Shown here piece after piece: positions 34,990-48,527 of a stretch of DNA of 64,000 nucleotides. The notes below the pieces were generated by a model. That model saw only the letters and a list, made by a program, of their open reading frames with translations, was not told where the DNA came from and did not search any database. The stretch's first letter is position 1. Each line of letters opens with the position of its first letter. Origin of the DNA: Larix kaempferi (taxonomy: Eukaryota; Streptophyta; Pinopsida; Pinales; Pinaceae); NCBI GenBank assembly GCA_027924585.1, contig BSBM01001068.1, forward strand, positions 1,084,501 through 1,148,500. Direction: 5' to 3'. The position numbers and the translations under genes are program-made.

Positions 34990-35460
34990 GGCCATTCTCG
35001 CATAGTGGTAGGAAGGTCCTCCTATGTTGGTAGATGTAATGGCCGGGCCATTCTGACATAGTGGTAGGAAATTCCTCTTATGTGGGTAGATGTAAGGGTC
35101 AAGCCATTCTCGCATGGTGGTAGGAAATTACTCCCATGTTGGTAGATGTAAGGGATTATCCATTCTCGCATAGTGGGAGGAAATTCCTCCCATGTTGGTA
35201 GATGTAAGGTTTGGGTCTCACATGCTGGTAGACGCAAGTCTCGCATGCTGGTAGATAAGGTCTCGCATGGTGGTAGGAAAGTCCTCCCATGTTGGTAGAT
35301 GATGTATCGTATGGTGGTAGGTTTGTGCCTCCCATACTAGAGACTTCCACCGGTCATAAGGCACTGTGTGTGCACCTAAGCAGGATCTCTCATGGTGGTA
35401 GGTTTTTCCTCTCATGGTGGTAGGTTTTTCCTCCCATGCTGGTAGACACAGGATGACCAT
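34990..35460 (+). repeat. short-motif array in the copia 3' non-coding region
   Basis: CGCATGGTGGTAGG and CTCCCATGTTGGTAGATG alternate about eight times with irregular 40-70 base spacing. The array lies between the pol end and the 3' LTR of the copia remnant. Minus-strand frames here (Pro/Tyr/His-rich) are repeat artefacts. Confidence 0.8.
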
Positions 35461-35858
35461 TGTGGGACATGCGATGTGCATCTGGGTTGTGCTACATGTG
35501 ACGATGAGATGATGTGAAGATGATGAGGCTACAGTAGGAGACATGGGTGTTTGCAGTGGCAATGTAATGACTGGCCCTGGGTTGTACCTACTTGATGTCT
35601 TACTCGTAGAGATGATGAAGACCTGCATGAGGGCTAGGCCTACATACAACATGAAAAAGGGTTGGTTTTGTAGAATTTCCTATGATGAGTAGATTTGAGA
35701 GATGTCACCAATCGATGATCGACATGATGCGGATTGCAACAACGATGACGATGATGATCCAGTGTTGATGATAATGTTCCAGCATTGAAGATGATCCAGT
35801 AATGAATACTTGTGTCTAGATGTGTTGATGACTGTGGCAAGAGAATAGCTTCATAGTT
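35461..35858 (+). other. copia 3' non-coding region
   Basis: The stretch is rich in GATGATG and ATGATCCAG words, with no recognised coding, and leads into a polypurine tract. Confidence 0.5.
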
Positions 35859-36414
35859 AAGAGGGAGTGTTGTTGTAATTGTAACTTCGGAAGATATTCC
35901 CTTGTATTTTATATTGTTATTATTATTGTATTTTATTTGTACCTTCGACGGAGATGTTTATTCCTCTAGTCAGAGATGTCATTATTACATTTGGTCATGT
36001 AAATTCATTGAGGTAAATCCTCCATTGTAATTCAGGGCAATAATCCCCCTTGGATTCAGTTGTATTAGGGTTATTGAGTCTCCTAGAAAATTCGACCCAG
36101 TCAGGTTTAGCTGGGGCCGACCTAGCAAGTGAAAAAGGTCAAGTGAAACCAAAGTATAAATAGAGAGAAAGTCTCTCTCATTTAAAGACACACTCAGTCA
36201 CTCAAGTTCGCATAAGTGAGAGAGAGAGTACAAGTTCGCATAGGATAAAGAGAGAGGAGCTGCACAAGACCATCTTGTTTTGGGGTTTTAGTTTTTCTGA
36301 TATTGTAGTGGTGACGATTCTATCTCTAAGGAAGTTACGAGTTTTTCTCCTTTATGGTTTCCCCGAGGAAAATATTTGTGTCTCTTATGTTATGATGTGC
36401 ATGTTATTCTTTCA
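35859..36414 (+). repeat. probable copia 3' LTR with polypurine tract
   Basis: AAGAGGGAG at 35859-35867 is a polypurine tract. The LTR then starts TGTTGTTGTAATTG at 35868. A TATA box candidate TATAAATA is at 36155-36162, followed by a (GA)-rich leader. The end near TTCTTTCA at 36414 is a guess because no 5' LTR is present. Confidence 0.6.
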
Positions 36415-36499
36415 GTTAATATCCTAGATAATATTGATTAAAAGTAGAAAAACTAACATATTCAATGGCTTGCATCTGAGATCGTTAACCACATTGGAT

Positions 36500-39400
36500 A
36501 TTCTCTTCACGAGAATGAGGTGAATGATATACCAACTTCTACTTGGACGAGTGTAGAACATACTATCAAAACTGAGAATAAATCTTCTTTTATTATGAGA
36601 AAAGTTAAGTTGTTACATAAGTGTTCAGAATGCAAGGATTGCATTTCCATAGGTTTTGTAACAAATGTGAGTGGGAATGATTTTGTTGGGGGCATGCTTT
36701 TGGGTGACTTCTCCTTTGGGATTCTGGTGGATGAAGTGGTGCTTTCTTGTATGGCATTTTGTCTAGGGTTAAGCAATGGAGTTTTTTTGTATGGACGATT
36801 AAAATAATTATAGACTTTAATATAGAAACATTGCTTTCTATTGAAAGCAATTTCAACAATAATCAATCTGAAACTACTTTGAAATTATTAAGACAAAATC
36901 ATAATATCAATTTTGTGGGAGAGAAAATTAATTTGATACATCAATGTTCTTTAAAGCCACATCATGTTGCTCAGGGAATAGTGTCAAGAGTTTTTGAAGG
37001 AAACATTGTACAAATGAAACCACTAGATGTTGGTGAGTTTGGTATTTTAGTTCATAAAGTCTTCTTCAATTGTGAGGATTGTGGTGTATTTGAAGGATCT
37101 CTTATAAGATGGCCTGCAAACAATTTGCTTGACCTCAATGATGTTTCTTTGGATGTTATACTAAAAAAGAACACAGATGAAGACATGGTCAATGTTTGGA
37201 ATATTTTTGAAGAATTCCCTTTACAGATGGTCCTTCCAGGTACTCCCCATTGTGAATATACATATTTTAAAAGTAATTGATCATGGTGCATTCCTTTAAA
37301 AAATGTTATTGAACATTGTTGCTCAAATCTTTGTATATCAAAAATGTAACTTCAATTGATAGTTGAATGTGTGAATAAATTTCATAGTATGAATGAAAAT
37401 TCAAGAAGACTTTATGTTATAAATTCTATTGGATCAGATGCTCATGTAGCCAAAGAAGGAGATGACAGAAAATGAAGCATGTTTACAATGAGATTAGACA
37501 CAATAGACATCTATCAAAATGCATGGTATAAATTCCATGGGATAAAAAGGAGCACTTTGTACAATTATAAAAGCATGTTCTTGAATGGTGATGTGAGAGA
37601 TGTGCATAGTAACAGTAGCTTGGAAAAATCTAGGACGAACACTATTGCAATGGTAGCTACGATTAATAAAATTGTATAAGAGAATTCAGACAAATCTCCA
37701 CATCTTACACGATTAATTAGTGATGATGGAACAAGGAAAACCTTGAAATTATTGCCATCTATATGTCCCATGGTTTGCTGTGAAAAATGGTAAATGAAGA
37801 TTTCGAAAGTATTGGTTTGCCTCCAGGATCACAATCCTCCTTTAGCAAGGTGATGAGAGAAGATTTTCGAGATGTTAAAATTTCTAAATCAAACTCCTTT
37901 GAAAGGTGTAATGAGTGTATTACAATATAGGATAGGATTAAGGGGACCACTGATCTAGCTGAGGTGGAAAGGTTGTGAGGATATCAGGAATCTCATAATA
38001 AATATATCACAAGTTGTTGCCAAGTATATTATTCTCACAGTTTAGCTTCACAAAAAATTCCAAAGACTTTTCTGAGCATTGTTCATGACAAAATGGATAA
38101 GTCAAAGACTTCCATTCCAAGGATGGGTAAGAAAGAAAAATATTTTAGTAATGTTATGAATCTTCCCATACCATTGAATGGAATATTGACTCATGGGCAC
38201 AAGACTGGGGGTTTTGACCATTTCAGCCTCTCATTTTTAGATATGGGATTGAATTTTACTGTGACATCCATGGCTAAATGCTTGAAGAGTCTTGAATAAC
38301 TAGTGGTTGATAAATATGGTGATTTGATGTACAAAGGTGGAACATCTAAGCACCAATTGCATGATGCTCTATTGCAATCAAATTCATATGAAAAGTGTGT
38401 GATATACAGACAAGATGAATGCAACATGATATATTGTGTGTTGATGGTACTAATCAATATATGCCAGATAGAAAACTACCAACCATATTGTTGTTGCAAA
38501 TGGATAATTGTTTAGGAGATAACAAACAACGCTTTGTATTTGCAATTTTATCTCTTTTAATAGTAAGGAGAGTGTTCGAGATAGTTGAAGTTGGATTCCT
38601 CCCGGTTGGACACACCCATGAAGACATAGATGGAACTTATGGAAGCTTATCAGTAAATCTAACGTGCAAGGATATATTTTCACTCTCGAAAATTATGGAT
38701 ACGTATAAGACAAGTGAAGATCAAAATTTTTATGTCCCTTATCTAATTGATGAACTTTATGATTTTAGGAGTGTTTTGAAACCCCACCTTTTGGATGTAA
38801 ATGCCAAAATCATCGGTATCAAAAAATGCCAGTTTTTTAAATTTCATCTCATAGATAACATTCCGGTCATGGAATGGAGGGAATCGGTTCGAGATGAAGC
38901 TTGGTCATCTCTTATTCATCTATCGTGGCCATTTCGAGATGGTAGCATAGACTTGCCAGTGGGGAAGCCTAGGTTATTAAATCTGCAATCAAAAATACCT
39001 TCAAACATTGACGAAATAAAAAAAAGGAATAGAAAGATATATTTCATTATGGAATTGTGGGATTGAGAAGAGAGGTGAACAATTTTGGCATCCCAAGTTA
39101 AAATATTGGGAGGTTGTATATAAATCTTTGGACAATCTTTTTGAGAGTGTTGATCAGTCAGTAACTAACTTTTGGCCATCAACAAGCCATGATATTCATA
39201 GTAGTGAACCTACAAGATCTGAACATGAAATTATGGGTGCCTATTTGAAGGAAACTTTTCCTGCTTTGCAGGATTGCTATGTTGGACAAGTATGCAACAA
39301 GCCTAGAGATAAATTCATTCCAAGCGTGGATGTTGTAAAGGGCCAAATGGTCATTGTGCAATCACCAGAGCCAAATTTTGCAATATAGTTGGGTAGGGCG

Positions 39401-39727
39401 ATTGGTAATATTTATCAGGATTCAGATTCTAGTACTCTTGGGTCTTACAAAGTAGAGGTGCAATGGTGATATCCAACAGGAGCATCAAAGGAACTGAAGT
39501 TCTTGTATAAAAACTGCTTAAATAAAAAGCAACAATGGGTTTTTGGTGCAGAAGAAAATATGATAATTGATGTAAATAACATCATATGGGAATGGTCACC
39601 AAGACTAGGATGGACAAAGGAAAAAATTTGAATAAACGAGAAGGGCCTTGCAGAAGTTAAGGAACAACTAGAACAGATGGGGCATAGTGTTGAGAGTGGG
39701 ATGGATGGTCCTATGGATATCGTTTGA
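36500..39727 (+). pseudogene. DUF7869-like transposase-related gene, decayed
   Basis: The plus strand carries broken but collinear protein over 3.2 kb. The N-terminal part has two similar segments (HKCSECKDCISIGF...FGILVDEV and HQCSLKPHHVAQGI...FGILVHKV) and RWPANN. Next is a helix-turn-helix-like WYKFHGIKRSTLYNYKSM. The core holds DKMDKSKTSIPRMGKK, THGHKTGGF, LLLQMDNCLGDNKQRFVF and FLPVGHTHEDIDGTYG, the D/N/H/D pattern I associate with DUF7869 proteins of plants. A C-terminal region follows (EQFWHPKLKYWEVVY, WVFGAEENMI) to TGA 39725-39727. Frame changes occur at several points, including near 38440 and near the A-run at 39020. It is distinct in sequence from the minus-strand pseudogene at 4948-8033. 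The family name is from memory and needs a profile search. Confidence 0.7.
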
Positions 39728-40599
39728 TGGGATTTTAGCCCAACAAATTTGTATCTTTTTACAATACTTCTAGTATATCTATCAACCTGGATGAGTGAGC
39801 AAACATCAAGCGTCTGGAACTTCCACGAGCCTCTAGGAATTTGAGGAAAATTACTACTGTGTTGTAGATTATATCATTTGCTGGTTACTACTATGTAAGT
39901 AAGTTGTTCCTATACAGATTACGCAAAGAATTCCTGCCTCATTTGGAAACTACTAAAATTATATGTGTAAAAATATAGATATTCTTGATACTGTATCAAA
40001 AAATAAACAAGAATTTATAAACTTTCCATTCAAACAAGAACATAATATTATAGACATTGCACTTTTCACCTTAAAAGATTGCACATTTCCAAGTGAAAAT
40101 TGCACTTTTCAAATCAAAATTTCCATTTTTTTATTTGAAATTCACTCTTTTTGAATTGAAATTCATAGTTTTATAATAAAAAACTGCAATTTTAGGGTTC
40201 ATAAGTAGTCGAAAAAACACACTATTCGAATAGAAAAACACACTTTTCAAAGCCAATATTGCCATTTTCAAAACTTAATTCTTCACTTTATAAAAGTTGA
40301 TATTGACACTTTCAAAGTCTAAGTTCACACTTTTTTATTCCAAATATTGTCTAATATATCCAAATTTAATGAAATTAACGTTTTAAGCATAAAACCAACC
40401 TTAACTTTAACATATTTAAGCATAGAGGAAAACATTATAACATATATAGATTTAAGTATACCTAAATACTTTTAGGATGAGAATCCCATTGGAATGGACA
40501 AAGGCTATTGCAAATATATTAAAAAGGAAGCGAGGAACATAAAACATATATTAAAAAAAAAGATTAGATATTTCGTGGAGGATACGACTCTCTTTGGAG
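39728..40599. other. AT-rich spacer with degenerate short motif
   Basis: From about 40060 to 40340 the word CACTTTTCAAA and variants recur roughly every 25-35 bases. No gene is seen. Confidence 0.5.
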
Positions 40600-41370
40600 A
40601 GATAGTTGGGGGTATTTATTTTTATCGTGAAGGATCGTTGATCTCTCCATGAAGTTATCGTATCATTCGATCTCTCGAGTAATCTATTTAATATAGAATC
40701 GGATCAATCGATCTTTGAATTAATATTTTTAATAGACAATCATATCATCGGCTCTCTGCATTAATTTATTTAATATAGAATCGGATCAATCGATCTTGGC
40801 ATTTATTTATTTAAGAGTCATTGTATCATTCGATTAGGGGGGAAATTATGTAAGAGTAATCTCTACACATAAAAGGGGGATCTCTGCACTAGTGGACGGG
40901 GGATATTATGTAGTGATCTTTGTAGCATTGTCCCTGGTTGATAGAAAACCACATACACATATGCGTAATTTTCAAGAAGAGATCACATTCAGAGTAGCCA
41001 CCTCTGTAATTATCACGAGGTAAGCGATATCTGCAGCATTGTCCCTTGTTGATAGAAATGTTTTACAGAGCTTATACTTTGAATTTCACGTCTATATTGT
41101 TGTTCTCTGCATAGAAAAGGGAAGGGACGGCTCTCTGTAGAGCTCTAGTGGATTCATACAACTCAAAAGAGGTTGCGGACCTAACATACAACTCAAGTAA
41201 ATGTTTGTTAAATATTGTATTGATTTGTAACTCTAGTGGATTCATTTCCCATCTTGGGGTGGTTTCTCGGCGAGAAAACATATGTCAGACAGAGAACCTA
41301 TGGTTGGGAGGAAAGTTGCACTCATGCCTTGAGTTTCCCCAGTGTGCTATTTTAGATAAGTATTTATAGC
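40600..41370 (+). repeat. LTR-like region with internal tandem duplications
   Basis: ATTTAATATAGAATCGGATC recurs at about 40687 and 40767, and GCAGCATTGTCCCTTGTTGA recurs (one variant) near 40924 and 41033. TAACTCTAGTGGATTCATTT and CCATCTTGGGGTGGTTTCTC near 41228-41268 resemble the 3' part of plant copia LTRs. No boundaries can be fixed, so this is a possible solo or broken LTR. Confidence 0.35.
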
Positions 41371-43824
41371 TATTTTGTTGCTATATTTAAATTGTTGCAC
41401 AAAGATCTTTTGAGCTTTGCATATATTCAATTATGATTAATTGAGATGGTCTTGTTGTTTCAAACTATGTATAAGACTTATTAGTTCCTTTAATTGTTCA
41501 AATCTATTCTTATGTTAAACGAGTAAGTATAATTATGTTGTCATTAATAACAAGTTCTATAAGGATGCATTATTATGGTGTTGACTAAAATGATTGGACA
41601 TGTAAATGTATGTTTCGAAGGATCTTTTATTAATGAACTGTTATAGTAATGGGATTTCATTGAAGATGTATAAATTTGTTCATTAAAGTAAAGTAATAAT
41701 GTCAATCAGCTTTGGTATTATTATGATGATTCAAGAAATTTGTTAGTAGTATACTAAACTATAAATAATATCCCATTCTCGGAAGGGATATTACAATGGA
41801 TTTTAATAACAACAAATATTATTTAGAATGATAGTTAGTCTAAATAGTTCTAATACTTTGGGGAAAGAAGTTTAAATATCATGTCGATATGAAATCTACC
41901 ATGTTCTATTCTTTATTGTACTTCTATTCTTTATTGTACTTAGTATTATGTATTTTAATAGAGTACTCAAGGAGTAGCATTCTCCTAGTAAGATTGTATG
42001 TTATGATGGATAAGAGATATTGATACATTCACAGAGTTATTAAAATAAATTTAAGGAACATGTGCTAAATTTAGCTATCTTAAATCCAATGAACATCTCA
42101 TACAGAAGTAAATTGTTTGGATATGGGTTATGGATAAGGGGATTTAGAAAATATAGTAGACAATGACTTTATCATGACAGTTGAATTCCTTTTCATATTT
42201 ATTGTATGTAGGGGAAGTTTGTTAGGAATGTGCTTATTCATAAATATATTGATTCAATAATCATAATGGCTAATGTATTGGCTATTTGTATCAAGATCAA
42301 GGAAAAAAATTACACTCCATTTTCCTCGTATAATAGATAAAGGAGATCGAGTACGTTACAGAGAGTCATTAGTGCTTTCTTCCTTAGTAGTCTCCCCTAT
42401 GTTCAACATCAACAAGTTTCTTGCATCAATGGGAGTTGTACATTCTAGTGGTTGTAGTGATTACAATTATGATTAAGGACCCACATGGAAAGTTTATCAT
42501 TATTCAAGGCCCCACCCTAGTTGGTTGTTCGCAATCATCAACAGTTCCTCTCCTATGGAATCATCAACATCATCACCAAACCAAGACACATTTACTCATG
42601 AAAGGATGGAATCCAACTTCATCCACGTGTCTAGTAGTTTTAGAGTTGACCCATCGGTCTCCTTTCGTACTAATTCAGTTTGATAAAATTTCACAAGCAT
42701 AGGGATTCATGTCTTGTTTGTTTAAAAATCCATATTTTATGTGTCACCTATCAATTATCTACTCCAATGGCCATTACCAACATTCTCCTTACAATTTTCC
42801 GTTACTCTCAACAATTTATATCTTACTATCACAAGTCAGAATATCAACACGAGGGAGAGAAATAATGATGTATTTCGACTATACATATTCTTCCTAACCT
42901 CACACATCAAAGGGGCATATTTTATTTCCTAAATCGTGCACACATGCGATATTTCCTTAATTATTGCATAAGAACATCATCAACATACAACATGTACATC
43001 TCATTAAAATCAACCTCATCAAATTTAAAGTGGGAATTGAACCTTAGAATGGTAAAAATCCATATTTTGTACAACCACATGACAATTCTTAAGAAACCCA
43101 TGAGAATTCGTGCAGGTAAAGTCTTGAAACTTGTGCAATTGTACTAGTAGACATACCATTAAGTTTCCACAACACATTCAAGGCTCACAATCGCATTCTA
43201 GCTCCAAGAATTTGAATTGGTCTCTTCACATGCTTGGGAGAATTTAATAGACCCATACTTCTACTTGAAACATCACTTCATGAGATGGAGCATTCACATC
43301 GAGAACTAGATGTTTGAAGACCTTCATTTGGCCTTTAAAAGAAATCCATGAGCATGCATTCCATAAGAGAAATTTAGAGAAAGGTTATGCTGTAAGAATT
43401 AGTTTAAAAGCTCATCTTTCACACTCCTTATCATCATTGGGCATCACAAATACCCCTTCACTTCTTCCTCAAGAAGCAAGGTTTTCTCCTCATCATTCCA
43501 AGTTAGTTAGCAAGAAATTTGAGAGAGTTCAAAATTACCCATTTCTAAGGGAGAGTGTTGGCTACCATTGAAGGTACATTATTCTAGTTGAAACCATTTG
43601 TATACAAGCTTTTCAATTGGACAATACTATATGGTTGAAGCTAACTCATTCTCTTTTTTTTTATGGTATTTTAGAATGTGTCAATCTTTTATTTCATTCT
43701 TAATTATTGAGTTTTGCTTTAGTTTGTTAGCGTATGGTTTATTAATCATCACTCATATTGTATCATTGGTTGCAACCTACAAGGAGAGGAGGAATCGCTC
43801 ACTCTTGTGACATTTTCCCAAATC
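41371..43824. other. AT-rich spacer
   Basis: No gene is supported. AAGGGAGAG followed by TGTTGGCTACC at about 43550-43560 looks like a polypurine tract and LTR start, but no coding region precedes it and no partner exists in the window. Confidence 0.4.
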
Positions 43825-45930
43825 ACATAGTCAACCATGAACAACCATAGCTAACCATGAACAGCATGGTCAAATTGAAATTCCATATTATATTCTCAAA
43901 TTAAATTGTTCCAATTTCAAATACATCAGTGAATATAATCCATATTGAAATGTGCCATTGTATACTTTTACTAAGTATCAATTGTAGGAATGGTTTGTAA
44001 CCATTGATGATTATTGTAATCTAACAAAACCTGTGATGAATGTCACATTGTGACATAACTCTAGATGAACATCAAAATGAGATATAACCATTAAGGAACA
44101 TAACAATTCAGCCATAATCAACAATAGTAAACCATAAAAAATATGGTCAACCATGAACAACCATAGTCAACTATGAAGAACCATCATTAATCATGAATAA
44201 CCATGGTCAATCATAGTCAACGATGGTCAATCGTAAACAACTATGGTTTACATAGTCAACCATGGTTAACCTTGAACAACCATATCCAATGATGAATAAG
44301 CATGGTCAACCATGATCAACCATGAACAACCATGCTCAACCATGTCCAACCATGAACAACCATTGTTAACCATGAACAACCAAGGTCAACCATATTCAAC
44401 CATGAACAACCATGGTTGACCAACTAGGACTAACCATAGTCAACCATGGTTGACCATAGTTAACCATAGTCAACCAATGTTGGCCATAGTCAACCAATGT
44501 GAACCATGATCAACCAACTAGGATCAACCATAGTTAACCATGGTCGACCATAATCAACCATATCAACCATGGCTGACTATATTCAGCCATGGTCAATCAT
44601 TGTCAAACATGAACAACCATGATTAACCATAGTCAACCATAGTCAACCATGAGCAACCATTATCAACCATGAATATCCATGGTCAACAAACTAGAGTCAA
44701 CTATGGTAGAACATAGTGAACCATAGACAACCATAACCAACCATGGTCAACAAACTAGGTTCAACCATAGTTAACCATGGTCATCCTGGTCAACCATGAA
44801 TAACCACGGTCAACCATGAACAACCATGGTCAACTATAGTCAACCATAGTCAAACATGGTAAACCATAGTCAAGCAGGATCAAACATGGTTAACCATAAT
44901 CAAACATGGTAAACCATAGTCAACCATGAACAACCATGATCAATCAATTGGGTTCAACCATAGTTAACCATGGTTAACCAAATATGGTCAACCATAGTTA
45001 AACATATTTAGGTATGAACATCCATGGTCAACATATTCAAGCCCATTGGATGTTGCAATCCAATATAACCCTTTAAGAACATCACATTGGAACATAACCC
45101 AATGTGACATAACTATTACAGAGCATAACCACCTTACATAAGTCAACCTAGATGAGTATCACAGTGTGACATATCCATCTGAGACCATTGCAACCAACAT
45201 AACCTATAAATTTGAGATGAAACATAACCCTTCATCATTGCAATGGCACATATCCATTTTTCAATGTACCAAACTGACATATAGAAACATTAGTGGACAT
45301 TGTAATGTGACATAACTATATTATTAACCTTCTAAATATTGCAATTTTAATATAATTTTGTTGTCTCCCAAAATGTTAGAATGTGACATAACAACTAGTT
45401 AATATGGTGATATACGCTTATAGTCAAACATAGTTAGCTAAACTATAGTCAAATATAACCAATCAAAGTAAAAAAATTCAAGTAAAAATTGACCAAAATC
45501 AAACATAGTCAACTATGGTGAATATCAGTCAAACATAGTCAACCATGCTTCACTTAATTCTATCAAGGACAATTATGGTTGTCCAAAGTTAACCATTGTT
45601 ACACATAGTAAACCATGTCCAAGCAAAGTCAACCATGGTCAAACATAATCAAACATGGTCAGTCATAACCAACCTTGATCAACAATAGTAAACCATGTTC
45701 AATTATGATCAACCATGGTTCCATGGCTAACCATACTACCAAATGCAGCCATACCCAGTTAAAGTAGCCATATCCAAACATCAAAAAATATGGTCAAACA
45801 TGGTTAACCATATTCAAGCATTATTAGCTATTATCAAACATTGTCGAACATGGTCAACCATATTCAACGATTGTCAACCATATTCAAAGATTGTCAACCA
45901 TTATCAAATGTGTCACCTATAGTCAAGAAA
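43825..45930 (+). repeat. ~2-kb minisatellite with 10-bp unit CAACCATRGT
   Basis: CAACCATGGT, CAACCATAGT, CAACCATGAA and close variants follow one another at 10-base steps through most of 44120-45050 and again from 45400 to 45930. A more decayed stretch (45050-45400) with AACATAACC and TGTGACATAAC words separates them. Many units contain the palindrome CCATGG. No long open frame results because the period is not a multiple of three. Confidence 0.9.
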
Positions 45931-48527
45931 AGTCAAATATTAAAAAAATAGTTATATTAATGCCATCATTTATACTTTTATAACTATTTCTATTATTTTT
46001 TATATTTTTTTCTTCTCCATATCATTAATAATAATTTTACCATCCCTAAATGTCAATCGTTAACTGGCACAACCATATTAATTAAGAATATGATTGATAT
46101 AAGTTGATCAAGGACATTCCTTTTCCACCTTTATTGATTTCGTTAATCAATGTATATCAACCATAGTATTAATTAATATGGTCGTGATAGCATTTTTAAA
46201 ATTGCCTTTCACATGGTATGCCATTTGATATTTATTTTTGTCCATCAATAAAGAAGCTGGTGGTCAGAATTTTGGTAGTCGCTAGTAGTGGTTAGCTTGT
46301 AACTCTGTATTTTTTGGGACATGTTCATGCTCACATACACTTTTATTGCAACAAGTTAGCATTAAAAATATTCCTACAAAAAACTTTATTCTAAAGCAAT
46401 CTAGTTCTCCACTAAATCATGATTTATACATACTTTACAAATATTAATAACAAATATAAGATGTTGAAAGCATAGATATGCCCATCCCCTCTTTAAGTTT
46501 TTTTGTGTTTTCTTTGGAGCAGGTAGGTAGCACCCAAAAGTAAATAGGCACACACAAGCTACTCTACAAATTACAATAATAAAGAAGGGAAGCCTAGAGG
46601 CCATTATAAACCTAGGGCTCCTCCCTTTGATTAAGACATGCAAGGCTCGCTAACTCATACTATAGATTGTAGTTTCCATTTTAGAATGGCCTCCTATTGA
46701 TTATGGCATGAAATCTCAACTAGCTTATATTACAAATTACAGTTCCCATTTAAGTGATGACTACAATTTCCATTTAAGTGATGACTACAATTTCCATTTA
46801 AGTCGTATGTATATATTTTTAGGTATTATATATATAAAAATAGAGGAAAAAAATTTCAACTTGCCTATCAAATTGACGATTTTAAAAATTAAATAAATAT
46901 ATACCAACATAAATCCATCTTAAAAGGGGATCTACCAAGCGCCGAGAGGCATCAAATCTCTCGAGGTGCAAACCCATTTTTAGAGTGCAAATGTTGAGGA
47001 AGAGTTTTAATTTGTCTAATTCGTGTAGTTTATATATATCTCATTGTCAATGTTTTAAAAAAAAAAATCCAATTTTAACTGGCATGTTATTTTTTATAAT
47101 ATTTTTTTTTTAAAAGGACACGTGTCAGCTCAAGGATTAGCACATAAAGAGTTACACATCCTCCTATTATGTTATAGAACGCACATCTTCGAGGCAATAA
47201 TGCCATGAAAATTTTAAAATGAATAGTATATAATAACTAAATAACATGAAAATGGATACATCAAATTCAACACTCGCTCACTCTTGCTTGTAGTTTTGAA
47301 GACCTAGGAATTTAATATGGTATGGTAAAATCCATAAACCTAGTCAAAAGACATCTAACAATTTCTTATCACTTTAGCATTTTAAAGGTTGCGAATTTCT
47401 ATTCCATTGGAGTTTGACAATTTCTCATTGCCTTTATCATTTTAAAGCGTGAAAATTTGTATTTCCAATGGAGTTTAGGCATTGCTATGTTTTCAAGTCT
47501 CTCTCTTAAAATCTTTTGAAACCTCCACATCAAGAAAATGTAAGTAATAATTTATAGTGTTTTTATTTGGTATTTGATATATATTTAAGATGTAAGTGAT
47601 GTAGTTTATTCAAATTAATTTATTTTTTGAATGTATAGGTTATAGTTTATATAAAATTAGCAAATATATTATTGTTTTTTTAACTAGCATAGATCTATCT
47701 TAAACTTGTATCTATTAAGCATCCGAGGTGTATTTCTATTTTTAAATTTAAACTCAAGAAATTTGATTTCTCTTGATTGATAGATCCGCATTTAAGTTTT
47801 AAGTTTTTATTTTATAAACGAACATTTATTTTTTAATTAATTTTTATAATATTTTATTTTATGAACCAACATGGATTTTTTTTTTAAATACTTTCCATTA
47901 TTTTTTATTTTATGAGCCAAAATGATTTTTTTTAATTATTCTGTTGCATCACAAATGTGTAACATTACATCACACACATTACAACATCTCCCCCATACTG
48001 GGTTGTAGAGCACCTCGTTTCACTCAGTGCAATCAATAATAATGCTTGGACAATGCTTTGAGTATTTCATAGATGAATATAAGTCGATTTGTCCTGGAAA
48101 ATATACTATTTAAACACGACGAATATAATGTTGATATGTTTGGAAAATATATATGTTTAGGTTAGTGTACTTTTTAAATTGATGTTATAGTTGTGGTTCT
48201 AAACTCAAAATAAGTTGATTCATGGATAATGTTGCCACCAGTGTCCGACGCACCCTGTGATGCACCGTGTTTGCAAGAAAAGTTGTGGCACTGTGCTAAA
48301 GGACCAAATCGGTTTATCAAATCTACAGATCCAGTTTTGGAGAGCAAGTATTACTGACGTTGAGCCAAAAAATTGGACAATGTTCTAGCATTGTTTAGAT
48401 TAGATAGAAGAAGATCGATTCTTGCAGAGATCGATCCAAGAAGAGCCTGTGTAGAAAATGGAAGAGAAGATCAGAAGTCTGAAGGACCACTGATATCGAA
48501 GAAAATCAAGAAGATTGAATCTTGAAG
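45931..48527. other. AT-rich spacer
   Basis: No gene is recognised. CATTTAAGTGATGACTACAATTTC repeats at 46747, 46771 and 46795 (24-bp period). Two loosely similar segments (GATCTACCAAGCGCC near 46928 and TATCTATTAAGCATCCGAGG near 47709) may be fragments of one old repeat. Confidence 0.5.

Noticed and set aside
34885-35652. Minus-strand Pro/Tyr/His frames near the copia remnant
   Set aside because: They are the reverse reading of the CTCCCATG..GGTAG array in the copia 3' region.
42960-43060. Minus-strand LYVDDVLM, like the copia RT active site
   Set aside because: Neighbouring residues on both sides do not match copia RT, so the eight-residue likeness may be chance.
43825-45930. Possible CRISPR-like array because of short regular repeats
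   Set aside because: Units are contiguous 10-mers with no unique spacers, and the sequence context is plant.
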